NCBI GenBank assembly: GCA_903632075.3
Contig: CAHIKZ030004553.1
Location: 699,001-763,000, forward strand
DNA: 64,000 bases
Direction: 5' to 3'
From: Acanthosepion pharaonis
Lineage: Eukaryota > Mollusca > Cephalopoda > Sepiida > Sepiidae
The notes below the pieces were generated by a model that saw only the letters and a program-made list of their open reading frames with translations, was not told the origin of the DNA and searched no databases. Both the position numbers and the translations under genes were made by a program. Positions 1 through 10,466 of this stretch are shown piece after piece. Numbering within the stretch: the first letter of the stretch is position 1; the number at the start of each line of letters is the position of its first letter.

Positions 1-1079
1 TGCTTACATACATTGTATTTATTTTCTATTTTTCTGCTTGAATTGTTCACCTACATTGCATATGATCCATTATTGTACATAATTAGGTTACAATGAAATT
101 TGTATTTTATATAAATACTACTTTATGACAATTGATATGTAGTAGAGTGGGGGACCGTATCATAGATAGTGGGTGGTTGTATCGGAGATTCTGAGGGAAG
201 AGCACAAGGCTCTTGCACCTGCCTTGCGCACAACCATGACAATATACCTTCCATGTAAACAATGCTGAGCATTTATGTATTTCTATGTTTGGCCGTGTCT
301 AGTATAAGGCCAATATGTATAGTACAAACAAAACACTTTTGAATAAACAAAAATTAAGCGTTTTTCGATCTGTTCTTATGTAGGTGCGTACGTACGTATA
401 CCAAGCTAAGTTTATACGGTTACAGGTCCAAAAGATATAAGAAGATTGTGTTACGCCAAAACAGGAGAACCTTCCTGCTTTACATGCTTTCTGTCGTGAT
501 ATGCTCAACTATCTCAACCACAAAACAGGCTCATTATATCCAACAATGTACACACTGACCTATAGACGTACATATTTAACGGTGAGCAGTTAGGCTTTTA
601 TAAAAGTGAATTCAACCCTCTTTGGGGATTTCAGTAGGCCAACTATACGGAGTTTATCGCAAAGGATTCTTCCTTCATTCGTGTCACCGCTATTTGTTCC
701 TCTTCGTTGTCCGGTTGTGTCATTGCAATGACATGACTCAGATGAGTTTTTACCTAAGTAAGACAGTCACGCTCTGATTAGAAAATGAAATAAGTAAATA
801 AATATCTTTTCCTAATATGACTAAAGTATTTATACAAACACACGCATGCGCAATCAGACACAAACGCGTACACACATACGCACACACAGGCAAACAAGCA
901 CACGCATAAGTAAAGTCACACGTTTGGCACATATAGAGACATAGCCAAACGCCTGGCGCACATCGAGACATAGCCAGACATTTGATATGTGACTTATTTG
1001 ATAATATTCGCGGGCAGCACTCTTGATGTTTCTCCTTCTGAGTAAATTACTTTCTCTTTTGGTGAATGTGACATTTTTT
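1..1079. other. AT-rich DNA, no gene seen
   Basis: I see no coding signature or recognisable repeat here. A degenerate CA-rich patch lies near 836-905. Short open frames on the minus strand are low-complexity and match no family I know. Confidence 0.6.
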
Positions 1080-1838
1080 TAGATCCAAGATGTGTTCGAA
1101 ATTATTTTTGTGTATGACTAATGCATTTGTTAAATTGTTATTTACGAGGTCCTTTTGTGTTTCATAAATACGTTTTTTAAAGAAATAATTTTCATAGATA
1201 CGTTTTATTTTTTTTGACGAGTAACCATTGGATTTTGTTTAATTTGATACATTAATTTTCTCGAAAATCTTGAAGGAATCTTTCGTGGAGCACCTGTTCT
1301 TCTTTGATCTTCAAAAGTTTTGAGGTTTTATACCTTGCAATTAATGAATTGATGGTAGTAAATGGAATATTCAGGCTGTCTGAGATTTTCCTGTAACTTT
1401 TATCTTCTTTCCAGAACTTAACAAGAAGTTCTTTTTGCCAATTTGTCAGTTCTTTACATCATGCCATGATGATAATCTTCTTGCACGAATATCAATTACA
1501 GAATGTTCTGTTTGTATTTTTTAGGCTAAAAATAACCGATGATAACATTATTGGAACATTCTAGAATATTCCACTTGAATAATCTGCAGTATTAAGGCAA
1601 TTTAAAAGTTTTTTTTAATCTGAAATTTGCATTGTACGAATACTATTTTCACCAATTAAAATGGATAAATGGGATTTATTTCTATTAAATCAAAATACTT
1701 TTCTGTTTTCTTTGTATATTTAGTTAATATGAATCTGTGTAAAGTTAATTATATGAAAAGTATGTTTATTCATTAGTTCGAAATACAATGAATTAAACAT
1801 TTGCATGTGTACGAATATTTGTTGCCCCCCTACTGTAT
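1080..1838 (-). pseudogene. Tc1-like transposon relic, transposase N-terminus
   Basis: Read on the minus strand from about 1478 to 1235, the translation shows a Tc1-type helix-turn-helix: ELTNWQKELLVKFWKE, then SYRKISDSLNIPFTTI, then a stretch ending near NPMVTR. Stops follow and the catalytic DDE part is absent. The outer end at 1838 carries a Tc1-style terminal sequence, GGGGGGCAACAAATATTCG, next to TA. Tc1 transposases bind their terminal repeats with this domain. The distal end is missing or unreadable, so this is a truncated, inactive copy. Confidence 0.75.
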
Positions 1839-4099
1839 GTAGTTGTAATGAAAAGCAACTAAAATGAAAGTGAAAGAAATATCAGTCAAAATAACATTGA
1901 TGATAGGTTGCTGAACCGTGTATCAAAAAATGCATCACTACAAGTGTACGGCACAAGGTCAGATGTGAAATGAGAGTGTATTTAGGAGGAAAAACAACAT
2001 AAATCTTTCAAATCGATAACAGCTGACTGCCTAGAAATTCAGTATTCAAAATTCTTATCTTTTACTAAGCATTAAACCCGATGAGAATACATAATTATCA
2101 GTAAAGAGACCAGGCATAACAGAGAATGTATTTTGTGTACATTCACTCGTTAATATATGTAATGTCACCGTTGTACAGATTAATAAAATCACGAGGGATA
2201 AAATTATTGTCTATCTACTTTTGGACTACGTCAGTTAATGCAGGCGTGACGGTGTGTCATTATTCGGACGTGGATCAGGTGGGGTGTTTATATAACTTCC
2301 TCTCATTCTAAGCTCAGCTGTCGAATTCTTGTTTTAAATGTACACGGCAGCTGTTGACACCGTTCAAGGTACGATTTTGAATCTACTGGCTATGAAGATA
2401 CCTTTCAGATTATCTCTGTGATACAGCCGGTTTTCCTGAATGAGGCACCAGTCGGTACAGAGAAGTGTTTTTAGGATGCTTCTCCGCCCCTTGGAAAAAG
2501 CACAGTCTTTTACAAAATGATGTGATAGAATTGTGGGTAAAGACAGACTTTTATAACATCCGCCAGCCTTGCTTCTTTGGTGTCTGAGAGAAGGTATGCA
2601 ACATATTTCTAAACTTTGGTAGTATGTTTTCTTTGTATGAAATAAACACTTTCATTTACGTTCTTCCGACTTCTCTGAAGCCTTTCTTTAATATTTGGGT
2701 AAATTACTGAACCTATGACAGGTACTATTAAGATCGTCCATATATATTTGATAATACTCCAAGAAAAGTATGAATTTTCTCTATATCAGACATTCAACCA
2801 ACTTTTCAAATAAACGGAGAAAATGTAATGTCGGCAAATATAGACGAAGCCTGCCTGCAATAAGACGTGGTTTCGGACGATTTCCCCCATGATACCACTT
2901 TTTTAATTACCATAACTTTTCGGCAATATTTATTATTTTAAATAGCGATGATTAGAATTATAATAAAACCTAAACATATAAAAATGATTTTTTACATGTT
3001 TTTATGCGGAAAATTTTTAACAAAAATATTAAATAGTATTTATTTACTAGATTATTTACAATAATAATTTTATATTTACAACATTCTAAAAACGAATACA
3101 ATTAAAACAAATTCAATGCAGTATTTATCATTTATCAGTTTATAAAGAGATAAGCGTGAAAACAATTTTTTATTCATAAATTTGAACATTTACTAATTTA
3201 TTAAAATATATGAAACACCTAAAAGGAAATCCTTATTATTTACCATTTTATAAAATTTGAGTCAATTGGTAGTAAGCCGATATTTTACCAACAATTCCAA
3301 TAAATAATATAACGAATAGTGTAAATAAACATTCAATAATCAAATCACATATAAACTTATATGTAAATAACCAATCAACTATCAATTATATGTAAATAAA
3401 CAATCAACAATCAAATAAACAATAAATAAATAGTTAAAAATATAAAATATTCTTAAAGCTACCTGTGCTAAGATAAACTGTGGAAACCTCTAAGTGATGT
3501 AATTTATTGCCTAATAAACGAAAGTGTGTAAATGTTGATATTGTTTAATATTTATTCATTTATTTTAATGTAATTATTTATTATTATTATTATTATTATT
3601 AATATTATTGTTATTATTATCATTACTATTTCATTTTGTTTAATTATTTATGCATTAATCTATTTATTCTAGATATTAAAGGACTTGTGTTAACCGCTTT
3701 CTTTTAATTTAAGAAAAAGTTTTAATTACATTAAAAATAAATATTCCACAATATCAATACTTACGCATTATTTAGTAGGTAATAAATTATATCACTTAGC
3801 GACCGCCATAGTTTGTCTTACTTTACGCGGCCAACTTTATGAAGATTTTAGAGCGTTCCCAAATTTGAAATTCGAAAACTTAACGATATTTTCCACTAAC
3901 TTTACTTTTCTGTATATAAATACAAGTTAAAAAACAAAATTCCTACATTTACCATGATAAAGTACCTCAGGGAACGAAACACATTGATAAAGAAAAGTTT
4001 CCCTTCTTTCATTTATTTAAACTTATATGTGTATATAAATTTTGGCAAAGGTAGATGTGCGAGTAGATATTTATGTACTGAAGTAAATAAATATGCAAG
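1839..4099. other. AT-rich unannotated stretch
   Basis: No gene or named repeat is visible. From about 2900 the DNA becomes extremely AT-rich with many TAAT/ATTA runs, and a TTA microsatellite sits at 3569-3630. An open frame at 2126-2311 has no recognisable motif and no splice or promoter context, so I do not call it. Confidence 0.55.
3569..3630. repeat. (TTA)n microsatellite
   Basis: Imperfect TTA triplet run with a few TTG and TCA interruptions. Confidence 0.9.
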
Positions 4100-4651
4100 T
4101 GTTATGAGGGATCGTTGTTGATTTTAGTCCTATGAGAGATCCCTGGCGGTAAAACGCCTCCCGCCAAAATTCCCTGGCGGAAATATTCCATTAATCGTAT
4201 AAAAACTATCTCCCTTATTGGTTGCAGCAGCGGAAATAATCAGCAGGGTAAAACTGGATGTCATAAAAGCCTTGATCGAACCCGATTCGCCCTGTTTTCG
4301 AACTCCCCTTTCAGCAGCCTCTATCTCACAGCTCTCTTTTTTCCATCTTTCATTTCAGCGGCATCTACATCCAAAGCCTGCTCTTTCTCACTTTTCTATT
4401 TTCAGCGATTTCGACTTTCAAGCTCAGCTCGAAGGGCTACACGCAATTCTTGCTGCAGAAGACGAGGCCTGTCCTAGCAGTTTCTCACTAAGATTTCTCG
4501 TCCTCCTGTGGGAACTAGCGGAGGAATCTCTCTCAACAAAAACAACTACTATACTCAAGAACTTATTTACCCCACAAAATACTACTATTTTTCACTCTGC
4601 TTTTCAACCAGAAATAAAAGTTGTTTAACAGCTATTTTCAAGCTTTGGGTC
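4100..4651 (+). mobile_element. LTR-like block with TATA and polyA signals
   Basis: The block opens with TGTTATGAGGG, the same TGTTATG start seen in the solo LTRs at 16796 and 44081. It has a TATAAAA box near 4199 and an AATAAA signal near 4613, the order expected of an LTR (U3, R, U5). I could not pair the left end with a clean CA-3' end and a 5-bp target duplication, so the right limit is uncertain. The 136-codon frame inside (4218-4628) is serine/leucine-rich and resembles no protein I know; I treat it as non-coding. Confidence 0.45.
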
Positions 4652-4909
4652 GGTATTTATCGATCCACCCACGAGGATTGAATATGGCACAACGCCGGTT
4701 TAATGTGGGTATCTCCGAGCCCGTAGGCTCGGCCAAAAATATAGCCTTTACCCGCCTAGACGGGTTCAGGCCCTGTCTACCTCCCCGGAAGAAACCTTGC
4801 CCTTCGGTAAAGCTTCGTCCGGGTTCCTCTCTGCTAACGCAGAGAGTTCGACAGACGTCGCTTACAGTCAAAGACTGTATCACGACAGCTAGACTCGGAG
4901 GTCTGGCTC
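4652..4909 (+). mobile_element. GC-rich hairpin module flanked by a 16-bp direct repeat
   Basis: The module is bracketed by TTTCAAGCTTTGGGTC at 4636-4651 and 4910-4925, like a target-site duplication. It contains perfect hairpins: CCGAGCC/GGCTCGG at 4715-4732, ACCCG/CGGGT near 4750-4765, and an 8-bp stem CTCTCTGC/GCAGAGAG at 4827-4846. A diverged copy with the same order of blocks lies inside the solo LTR at about 17085-17300. It encodes no protein. It may be a small mobile or structured-RNA module shared between LTRs. Confidence 0.55.
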
Positions 4910-4955
4910 TTTCAAGCTTTGGGTCTTTTGCTCATTCCACTCACACGTCAATCAC

Positions 4956-4958
<3 letters not shown>

Positions 4959-4995
<37 letters not shown>
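4959..4995. repeat. (CA)n microsatellite
   Basis: Uninterrupted CA dinucleotides directly after the hairpin module block. Confidence 0.95.
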
Positions 4996-4996
<1 letters not shown>

Positions 4997-4997
<1 letters not shown>

Positions 4998-6077
4998 GGA
5001 AAATCCTGACAATCTTTTTTAGAACAGTATGTTTTTTTCTTTATAAAAAATCAAAATTATTAGTGTTGTATATGTTTTTAAGGCGCCGGATTTTAATTGG
5101 TTTACCAGAAATAACATAAAACAATTAGTTGCAAACGATGTTCTTTCTCTTCAGAACTTCTTTAAGTCAAATAAACAAGAAGCCTGATTAACACTAAAAT
5201 ACTAGCATACGACTAAAAAGTAGAAACTGAGTCAATTTTTTTCTCATTATAACTGCTAATAAATAATTTCTATTTTTTTTTACTTCTAATCTAACAAGAA
5301 AAAAGTATTTAATCCAAACACACAGAGGCGCAATAATACATCTACTTTGCTTGACAAAATCCTATTCAATTACCTGTAGTTATTTTAGAAAATATCGTCT
5401 GCATCCTACATTTCTTTTACCGTTCAAAATGTTTGTAATAGCAACCGATCAAACCACAATTCTTTTTAATACCCTTTTTCTAAAATTAATCAATTTAACG
5501 AGTATTTTAAAATTAGAATTTTTTAAAAAATTCATCAGAATATGATCATTAAAAACCTAAGAGAGATAACTTTTTGTTTACAAAGAAAAAATCAGTTTCC
5601 TTTTCAATATGTCACGCCATGAAGTTGCTTACGTACAAACGAAATTACTTGCCTTTTAAGATGAACAAGTTCGTCTTGTATTTTTATAAATATTTCATAC
5701 TTTACTCTGTAATCCGTGATATCATAGTTAATATTCATTAAACAAGTTTATCAAGTTTTAATGATTATTATACAGTGATGCGTCAAATGACTTCGCCCAG
5801 TGACATGTGGCAAGAATAACCGCTACTGGCTCGTAACAACTGCGCAGGTCAGATTTAGACTATATAAGTAAGTAAGCTGGTCCCGTGTACTTTATTTTTA
5901 TGGATTCCATGGTTCTATGTAAGTAGAAAGGTTTTAGTGGCTTTGATAAACAACAAGTTGCCTATACTACGAAAAGCAGATCAAAGCATTTTCTGCTACT
6001 TGTAGGACGCTCCTTTACAACTGTGCTACAAAGAGAGAAAACCACCTATCGTTAACGGGTATAGTACTTTCAGGCTT
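4997..6077. other. AT-rich unannotated stretch
   Basis: Nothing recognisable apart from T-rich runs. A more GC-balanced patch at 5785-5890 is not assignable. Confidence 0.5.
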
Positions 6078-6463
6078 GGCGTCGCTGATTCGGTGTCGCT
6101 TATTCGGCATAGGAATTTTTCGGCAGAGGACGATTATATTTCTTTTCTTCAAAGCCCTTTTATTCCAAATAGAAACAAATATTTTATGAAAACGTGGAAG
6201 AAACAAAGTGATACACGATGGATACCTTTTTATTTTTGACGGAACGAGCAAGAGGGGTCCTGAATTGAAAGTTGGGTGTTTTCAATGCTTTTATGCGTTT
6301 TTTATTGGGGTGGGAGGGGGGAGTTGCCTCTGGTCAAAGACAGTGATGTCGAAACAGTCTGACGCTTAAGCAGCTATGTCGAATAGTCCAATTATTTTTC
6401 TGACGCCGAATCAGCGACGCCGAATCAGCGACGCCGAGTCAGTGACGCCGAGTCAGCGACGCC
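6078..6463. mobile_element. Fold-back element with 14-bp subrepeats in its arms
   Basis: The right arm (6402-6463) is four tandem 14-mers of GACGCCGAATCAGC type plus a 6-bp remnant. The left arm (6078-6108) is the reverse complement, two 14-mers plus GGC. The roughly 290-bp centre is AT-rich and non-coding. Inverted arms built of short tandem units are a hallmark of fold-back DNA transposons. No transposase is present, so it would be non-autonomous. I cannot assign a superfamily. Confidence 0.6.
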
Positions 6464-6850
6464 AAAATGTACCAAACCCATCGTTGACAAGATATTGTGA
6501 GGTCAAGACTACGACGTAATAAGTGAATGGAAACTTTCCCACCAAGAATAAGCCAACAGAATGGCTACTGTTGTACAAGTTGCATTTAATTTGAATTAAA
6601 ATGAAGAAGGGGAAATACCACATCGCACAATGCTTCAATTCTTGTTGCCTATGAGGATGTATGTAAACAAATATATGCTAACCTATTTCCATTACTGAAA
6701 GCATCTTTAATCGTCAAAAAAATTGACCTTGTATTAATGGAAGAGGGTTACCTAGTTCAGTTAGACTCCCTTTCTCGGGAATAAAATGAACAGTAATGTA
6801 TGTGTGGGTCGTTGTTTTGGAGAAAAGATGAAACCATGATTTATTTTGGT
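6464..6850. other. No gene seen
   Basis: Mixed AT-rich sequence between two repeats, without recognisable content. Confidence 0.5.
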
Positions 6851-7322
6851 CGTCCTGGGTATGATGATAAACTACATTCGACAGCAAATCTTCTCATCGG
6901 TAGATTTTACGGAACCACCTCTGTTGTTCCCAGGTTCACCCTGACCTGGACTGGTAGCATATGTTAGGGTCCCATCTATGGGCAAATAGTTAACCACCAA
7001 ACTGGGGCCAAAACATTATGAAAGTATAAAAATAGATTTTTTATAGTAAAAATATCAACAACACATTTTTGAAAAAAAAAAAAAAAACATTACCAGCAAT
7101 ACATTATTTTTAATTACCTGCAATACATTTTTGAAGAAAAAAAAAAGTTACCAGCAATACATTTGATTCTCGCCAAAAACCTTCTTTACAAAAATAAGTC
7201 AATGAAATCTGATCTACAAACTGAATTCTTACAAAGGACACATATTCTATTCATACGAACCTATCCTATGTTGTCGGCATTAATAATCCATTGAGTTTGA
7301 TATGCCCTAAAACAAAATAAAT
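6851..7322 (+). mobile_element. CGTCC...AACCA retroposon, copy 1
   Basis: This is one of eight copies in the window of a repeat that starts CGTCCTGGGTATGACG. It passes through a block containing TGTTCCCAGGTTCACC, then short units built on ACCAGCAATACATTTT, and ends with a tail related to TTGAGGTTGATATGCCGTA plus A-rich or AACCA runs. This copy is diverged (TGCCCTAAAAC in the tail) and I see no clear target duplication. No open frame is shared between copies. The element is best read as a SINE-like retroposon of unknown origin. Confidence 0.75.
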
Positions 7323-7790
7323 CCATAAAACCAAAGCCTGATGAATTTTGGTAAAAGAAGCTGTTGAAGGCAGTGTCTTTTATGCTGGAAATTACTGGGT
7401 GCTATCATTCATGTGAAAGGTGTTTTGTCCCATACCATAAACCATCAATACTGCTGAAACTTGACTAATGCATGGAATAATAATACAACACAAAATGTAC
7501 TTAGAACAAAATGTATTGAAACAAGAAAGTGTACACAATATTTACATATAGTCTTTTGTATATTCCTGGGAAGACCGTTCCTGGAGAAGGTGTTGACTTA
7601 GTTGCAGTCGGGCAGAGTCCCTGGATTGAATCTCTTGATTCCTCCTCTCGTCTTCCCGGTACCAACCATATTTATATGGTCGGTACTCCACTATGCAAAT
7701 TAGGTGGATCCTACCACAACAAATACTATAAAGAGTGATAACAGTTAGTGAATTTGAGAAATCGAGTTTTTTAAAAAAAACTATTTCAAG
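7323..7790. other. No gene seen
   Basis: Unassigned sequence. The part at 7540-7730 has more balanced base composition but overlapping frames on both strands and no recognisable motif. Confidence 0.45.
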
Positions 7791-8262
7791 AGAAAATTTT
7801 ATAAATTTCAACCGACTAACTGTTCGGTCATTGCACCTGGCATCTCGACATAACATAACTTCCTTGTGTCTTTTCTATAAATACTTTCATGGAAATTGTT
7901 CTGATGAACATTACTCTATGGTGCCTAGACTTTATAAATTTAAATGCAGTACTAAATTGGTGGCAAGGTCTCATCATTTTACAGTTGAAATGGCTAGATG
8001 GAACCGTAAGTTCTATGCGAATAATTTCTTCTTTCGCTCTTCTCGCTTATGGAAATCTCTTTTGGCTTCTTGCTTCCCAATTAACTTTGATCTTCAAAAA
8101 TGTAAATGCAATATCAATCGTTATCTCCTGTCTGCTTAATTCGTCTTCTTTTATTGTTATCTCTTCTTAATAGTGTTTTTTTTTCTTCTTCATATTCTCT
8201 AACACTCAGTAACCCCTTGCATCTTAGTGTCTTTATTGCCTTGCTTGGGATGAAATGATTTT
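7791..8262 (+). pseudogene. Jockey-like LINE, 3' end (family A)
   Basis: The frame ending at 8139 carries the conserved C-terminus of a non-LTR retrotransposon ORF2, downstream of the reverse transcriptase: LCLFYKYFHGNCSDEHYSM, then SRLWKSLLASCFP and CKCNINRYL. A 3' UTR follows, ending with ACCCCTTGC...GCTTGGGATGAAATGAT at 8262. The same 3' end recurs at 19130, 42070, 42640 and 44610 on this strand and near 13590, 52020 and 58030 on the other. It is 5'-truncated, as is usual for target-primed insertion. Assignment to jockey rather than CR1 is tentative. Confidence 0.8.
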
Positions 8263-8384
8263 AAAACTGCTGAATGTTTCCTTGTATGGAAACGGTTACT
8301 TTTATTCTTACTATAATTTGGCATCATTATGACGGTAAATAAGTCTGAATTTCTGGGATGTGGAATTACCATTATTTATATTGT

Positions 8385-8590
8385 TTACACGAGGACTATT
8401 GTCATAATCTTTGTTGTTGTTATCACATCGTTTCTACCCTTGTCCCCCCAAGCCTTTATCAATTTCGAGCTGAAACTTTTAGTTAATCTATGGGATTAGA
8501 TTCTTTTCGCCTTCTGTCCATGTTCAGGGATATTTATTCTAGTTCATATTCAGTACTGCTCAGTTATTGATTACCCTATTTATACTTTGT
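8385..8590 (-). mobile_element. Hammerhead-like SINE (family 4), diverged copy
   Basis: On the minus strand it carries the ACAATAGTCCTCGTGTAAA tail and a decayed GAAACG core found in the copies at 25345-26358 and 32155-32400. The CTGANGA box is no longer intact. The left part resembles the 32250-32400 region. Confidence 0.6.
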
Positions 8591-8599
8591 TCAAGTACA

Positions 8600-8815
8600 A
8601 ACTGTCTGGCCCAGGGCTTGAACTCGCTTGTCACCAAATTCACGAAACAACGGTTTCATCCACTAGGCTATTGTTATGTGGGACAATTCCGAGTGCAGGT
8701 TTGAGGCGTCAAGTTCTTTACTCAGAATTGTCCCACGAGACAATAGTTTTGGTTCATGAATTTGATAACATAGTAAATAACCTGTCCAGTCCCTGGGCCG
8801 GGCAATGTGTACTTG
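8600..8815. mobile_element. Head-to-head pair of tRNA-like SINEs (palindrome)
   Basis: The left arm read in reverse gives AGCCTAGTGGATGAAACC (A-box-like) and GAGTTCAAGCC (B-box-like), ending in CCCTGGGCC. The right arm read forward repeats the same landmarks: ACAATAG, TTCATGAATTTG, CCCTGGGCC. The inner 16 bp of each arm, GGGACAATTC..GAG and its complement, pair at 8679-8694 and 8728-8743 around a 33-base loop. tRNA-derived SINEs use such boxes as internal RNA polymerase III promoters. Both halves look decayed. Confidence 0.65.
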
Positions 8816-8934
8816 GACTCAGTAGAAACGGGTCGAGCAGTAACCGACCAGTGCTAAACTAGTCGAGATACCCCTGGACTTGAAAAGCTGAACGAAAATT
8901 AAATAAAGTATTAAGTTCGGAATTCCACGAAGCT

Positions 8935-9045
8935 TACCTGGTTCAACAATCACTTGAAGATCTAACGACAGGACAGCCGAAACGTTTTTCATGACAATAT
9001 CAAAGATGAGGACAATAGTCAGCGTTTAAATAGTAAATCTCTCAC
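8935..9045 (+). mobile_element. Hammerhead-like SINE (family 4), 3' fragment
   Basis: It contains CTTGAAGAT, CAGCCGAAACG and AAAGATGAGGACAATAGTC, the 3' landmarks of the family seen in better shape at 25440-25690. The tRNA-like head is not recognisable. Confidence 0.6.
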
Positions 9046-9108
9046 CGTGGATTTCATAGGCCAAAAGAATTGTTTTCATTTTGACTTCATCAGATCCCAT
9101 ACAGAATC

Positions 9109-9172
9109 ATATATTTCATATTTTAATTTTGCATATATTTCATATTTTAATTTTATATATTTTTCATATTTT
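9109..9172. repeat. Short tandem repeat, about 25 bp unit
   Basis: Three near-copies of an ATATTTCATATTTTAATTTT unit in direct orientation. Confidence 0.7.
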
Positions 9173-9374
9173 GTAACAAAAAACACAAAAGCACATGCGC
9201 AAGAACTTTACCAAATAATAAAACCCACACAAAATGAAGACTTCCAACAGCGGCAGCATCTAAAAAGGATAGCACGTGTAACTCAAAGAGAAAGTAATGA
9301 CATAACCAAAATGCTGAAATTCCACGCTACTTCAAATAAAAGGTTTATAAGGAAACTTTCATCAATAATATCAG

Positions 9375-10418
9375 GTCATCCCATAAGTTCTGTCCGAATT
9401 TTAACTTTTTGTTAAAATGAACGAAATTTAAAGATTATTTTATAATGTCTAATGGAGCTGAATATTATTTTTATGTTTAGATGCATTTAAACTGATCAAA
9501 TTTTATTTCAGAGAACAATAAAATTAAATTTTGTTTGATTAAAACCCTGCTAACATGGAAGTACCCAAGAATCATTTGAGGCACATAATGCTTTATGAGT
9601 TCAAGAAAGGAAACTCAGCAGCCGAAGTGGCTAGAAACATTCACTCAGTTTATGGAGAGGAATGTGTGAATGAAAGAACATGCAGAAGATGGTTTGCAAA
9701 ATTCAGAGGGGGAGATATCACCCTTGAAGACGAAGATTGAACCGGACGTCCAGTTGAGTTTGATGAAAAGCTTCTTGAAGCAGCCCTTGAAGAAAATCCT
9801 GCTTTATCAGTTGAGGAATTGGCAGTGGTTCTCAGTTCAAACCATACAACTGTTCATCGTCATCTTCAACAACTTGGAAAAGTTCCTAAACTTGGAAAAT
9901 GGGTGCCTCATGAATTGTCTGAAAACAACCTCAAATCCCGAGTTGACATCTGCTCTTTTCTCCATTCTCGCCAACTTGTTTCACCTTTTTTGGATAGACT
10001 TGTGACTGGTGACGAAAAATGGAGCTTTTATATGAAATGTTTCATGAGGACAATGCGCGACCCCACACAGCAAGAATCACGTCACAAAAGATCGAAGAAC
10101 TTGGTTGGGAGAAAATTCCTCATCCACCTTATTCTCCCGATCTTGCTCCTTCAGACTACCATTTGTTTCGTAGCTTACAAAATCATTTGGAAGAAACAGC
10201 TTTTGTAACACAGGAAGAGGTTAAAACTGACATTTGGGAGTTCTTCGAATCAAAGCCAAAAGAATTTTACAGTAATGGAATTAGTAAGCTTGTTAATAGA
10301 TGGAAGATAGTGATAGATAATCAGGGAAAATACATTGTTGATTGAATTTGTAATTAAATGTAACATTTAGTCACTTGTTTTCTTTATTCAAAATTCGGAC
10401 AGAACTTATTGAAAGATG
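9375..10418 (+). pseudogene. mariner transposon with internally deleted transposase
   Basis: Terminal inverted repeats share CAGAACTTAT...TTCGGACAGAACTT-type sequence: the left end at 9375-9404 and the right end at 10390-10418 both contain AAGTTCTGTCCGAATTTT in inward orientation. The first HTH starts at the ATG at 9555 (HLRHIMLYEFKKGNSAAEVA, then RRWFAKFRGGD) and stops at 9740. The second HTH (TTVHRHLQQLGKVPKLGKWV) is in another frame. The first catalytic block reads VTGDEKW, then the sequence jumps straight to DNARPHTARITSQKIEELGW and SPDLAPSDYHLFRSLQNHLE. About 100 residues between the first and second catalytic aspartates are missing compared with the usual ~340-residue enzyme. Frameshifts and the deletion make it inactive. 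Confidence 0.93.
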
Positions 10419-10430
10419 CATTCGGAGCGT

Positions 10431-10466
10431 AAAAGAAGGCGACAGTTTAAAATGTCGCCTTCTTTT
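10431..10466. other. Perfect 14-bp hairpin followed by T run
   Basis: AAAAGAAGGCGACA at 10431-10444 pairs exactly with TGTCGCCTTCTTTT at 10453-10466 around an 8-base loop, 13 bp outside the mariner right end. It has the shape of a bacterial terminator, which has no expected meaning in nuclear DNA. Confidence 0.6.

Noticed and set aside
4218..5022. Two overlapping plus-strand frames of 130-136 codons
   Set aside because: They lie in an LTR-like block and a hairpin module, one ends in a CA microsatellite, and neither resembles a protein family.
10431..10466. Rho-independent terminator
   Set aside because: All other evidence is eukaryotic nuclear DNA with no bacterial genes.
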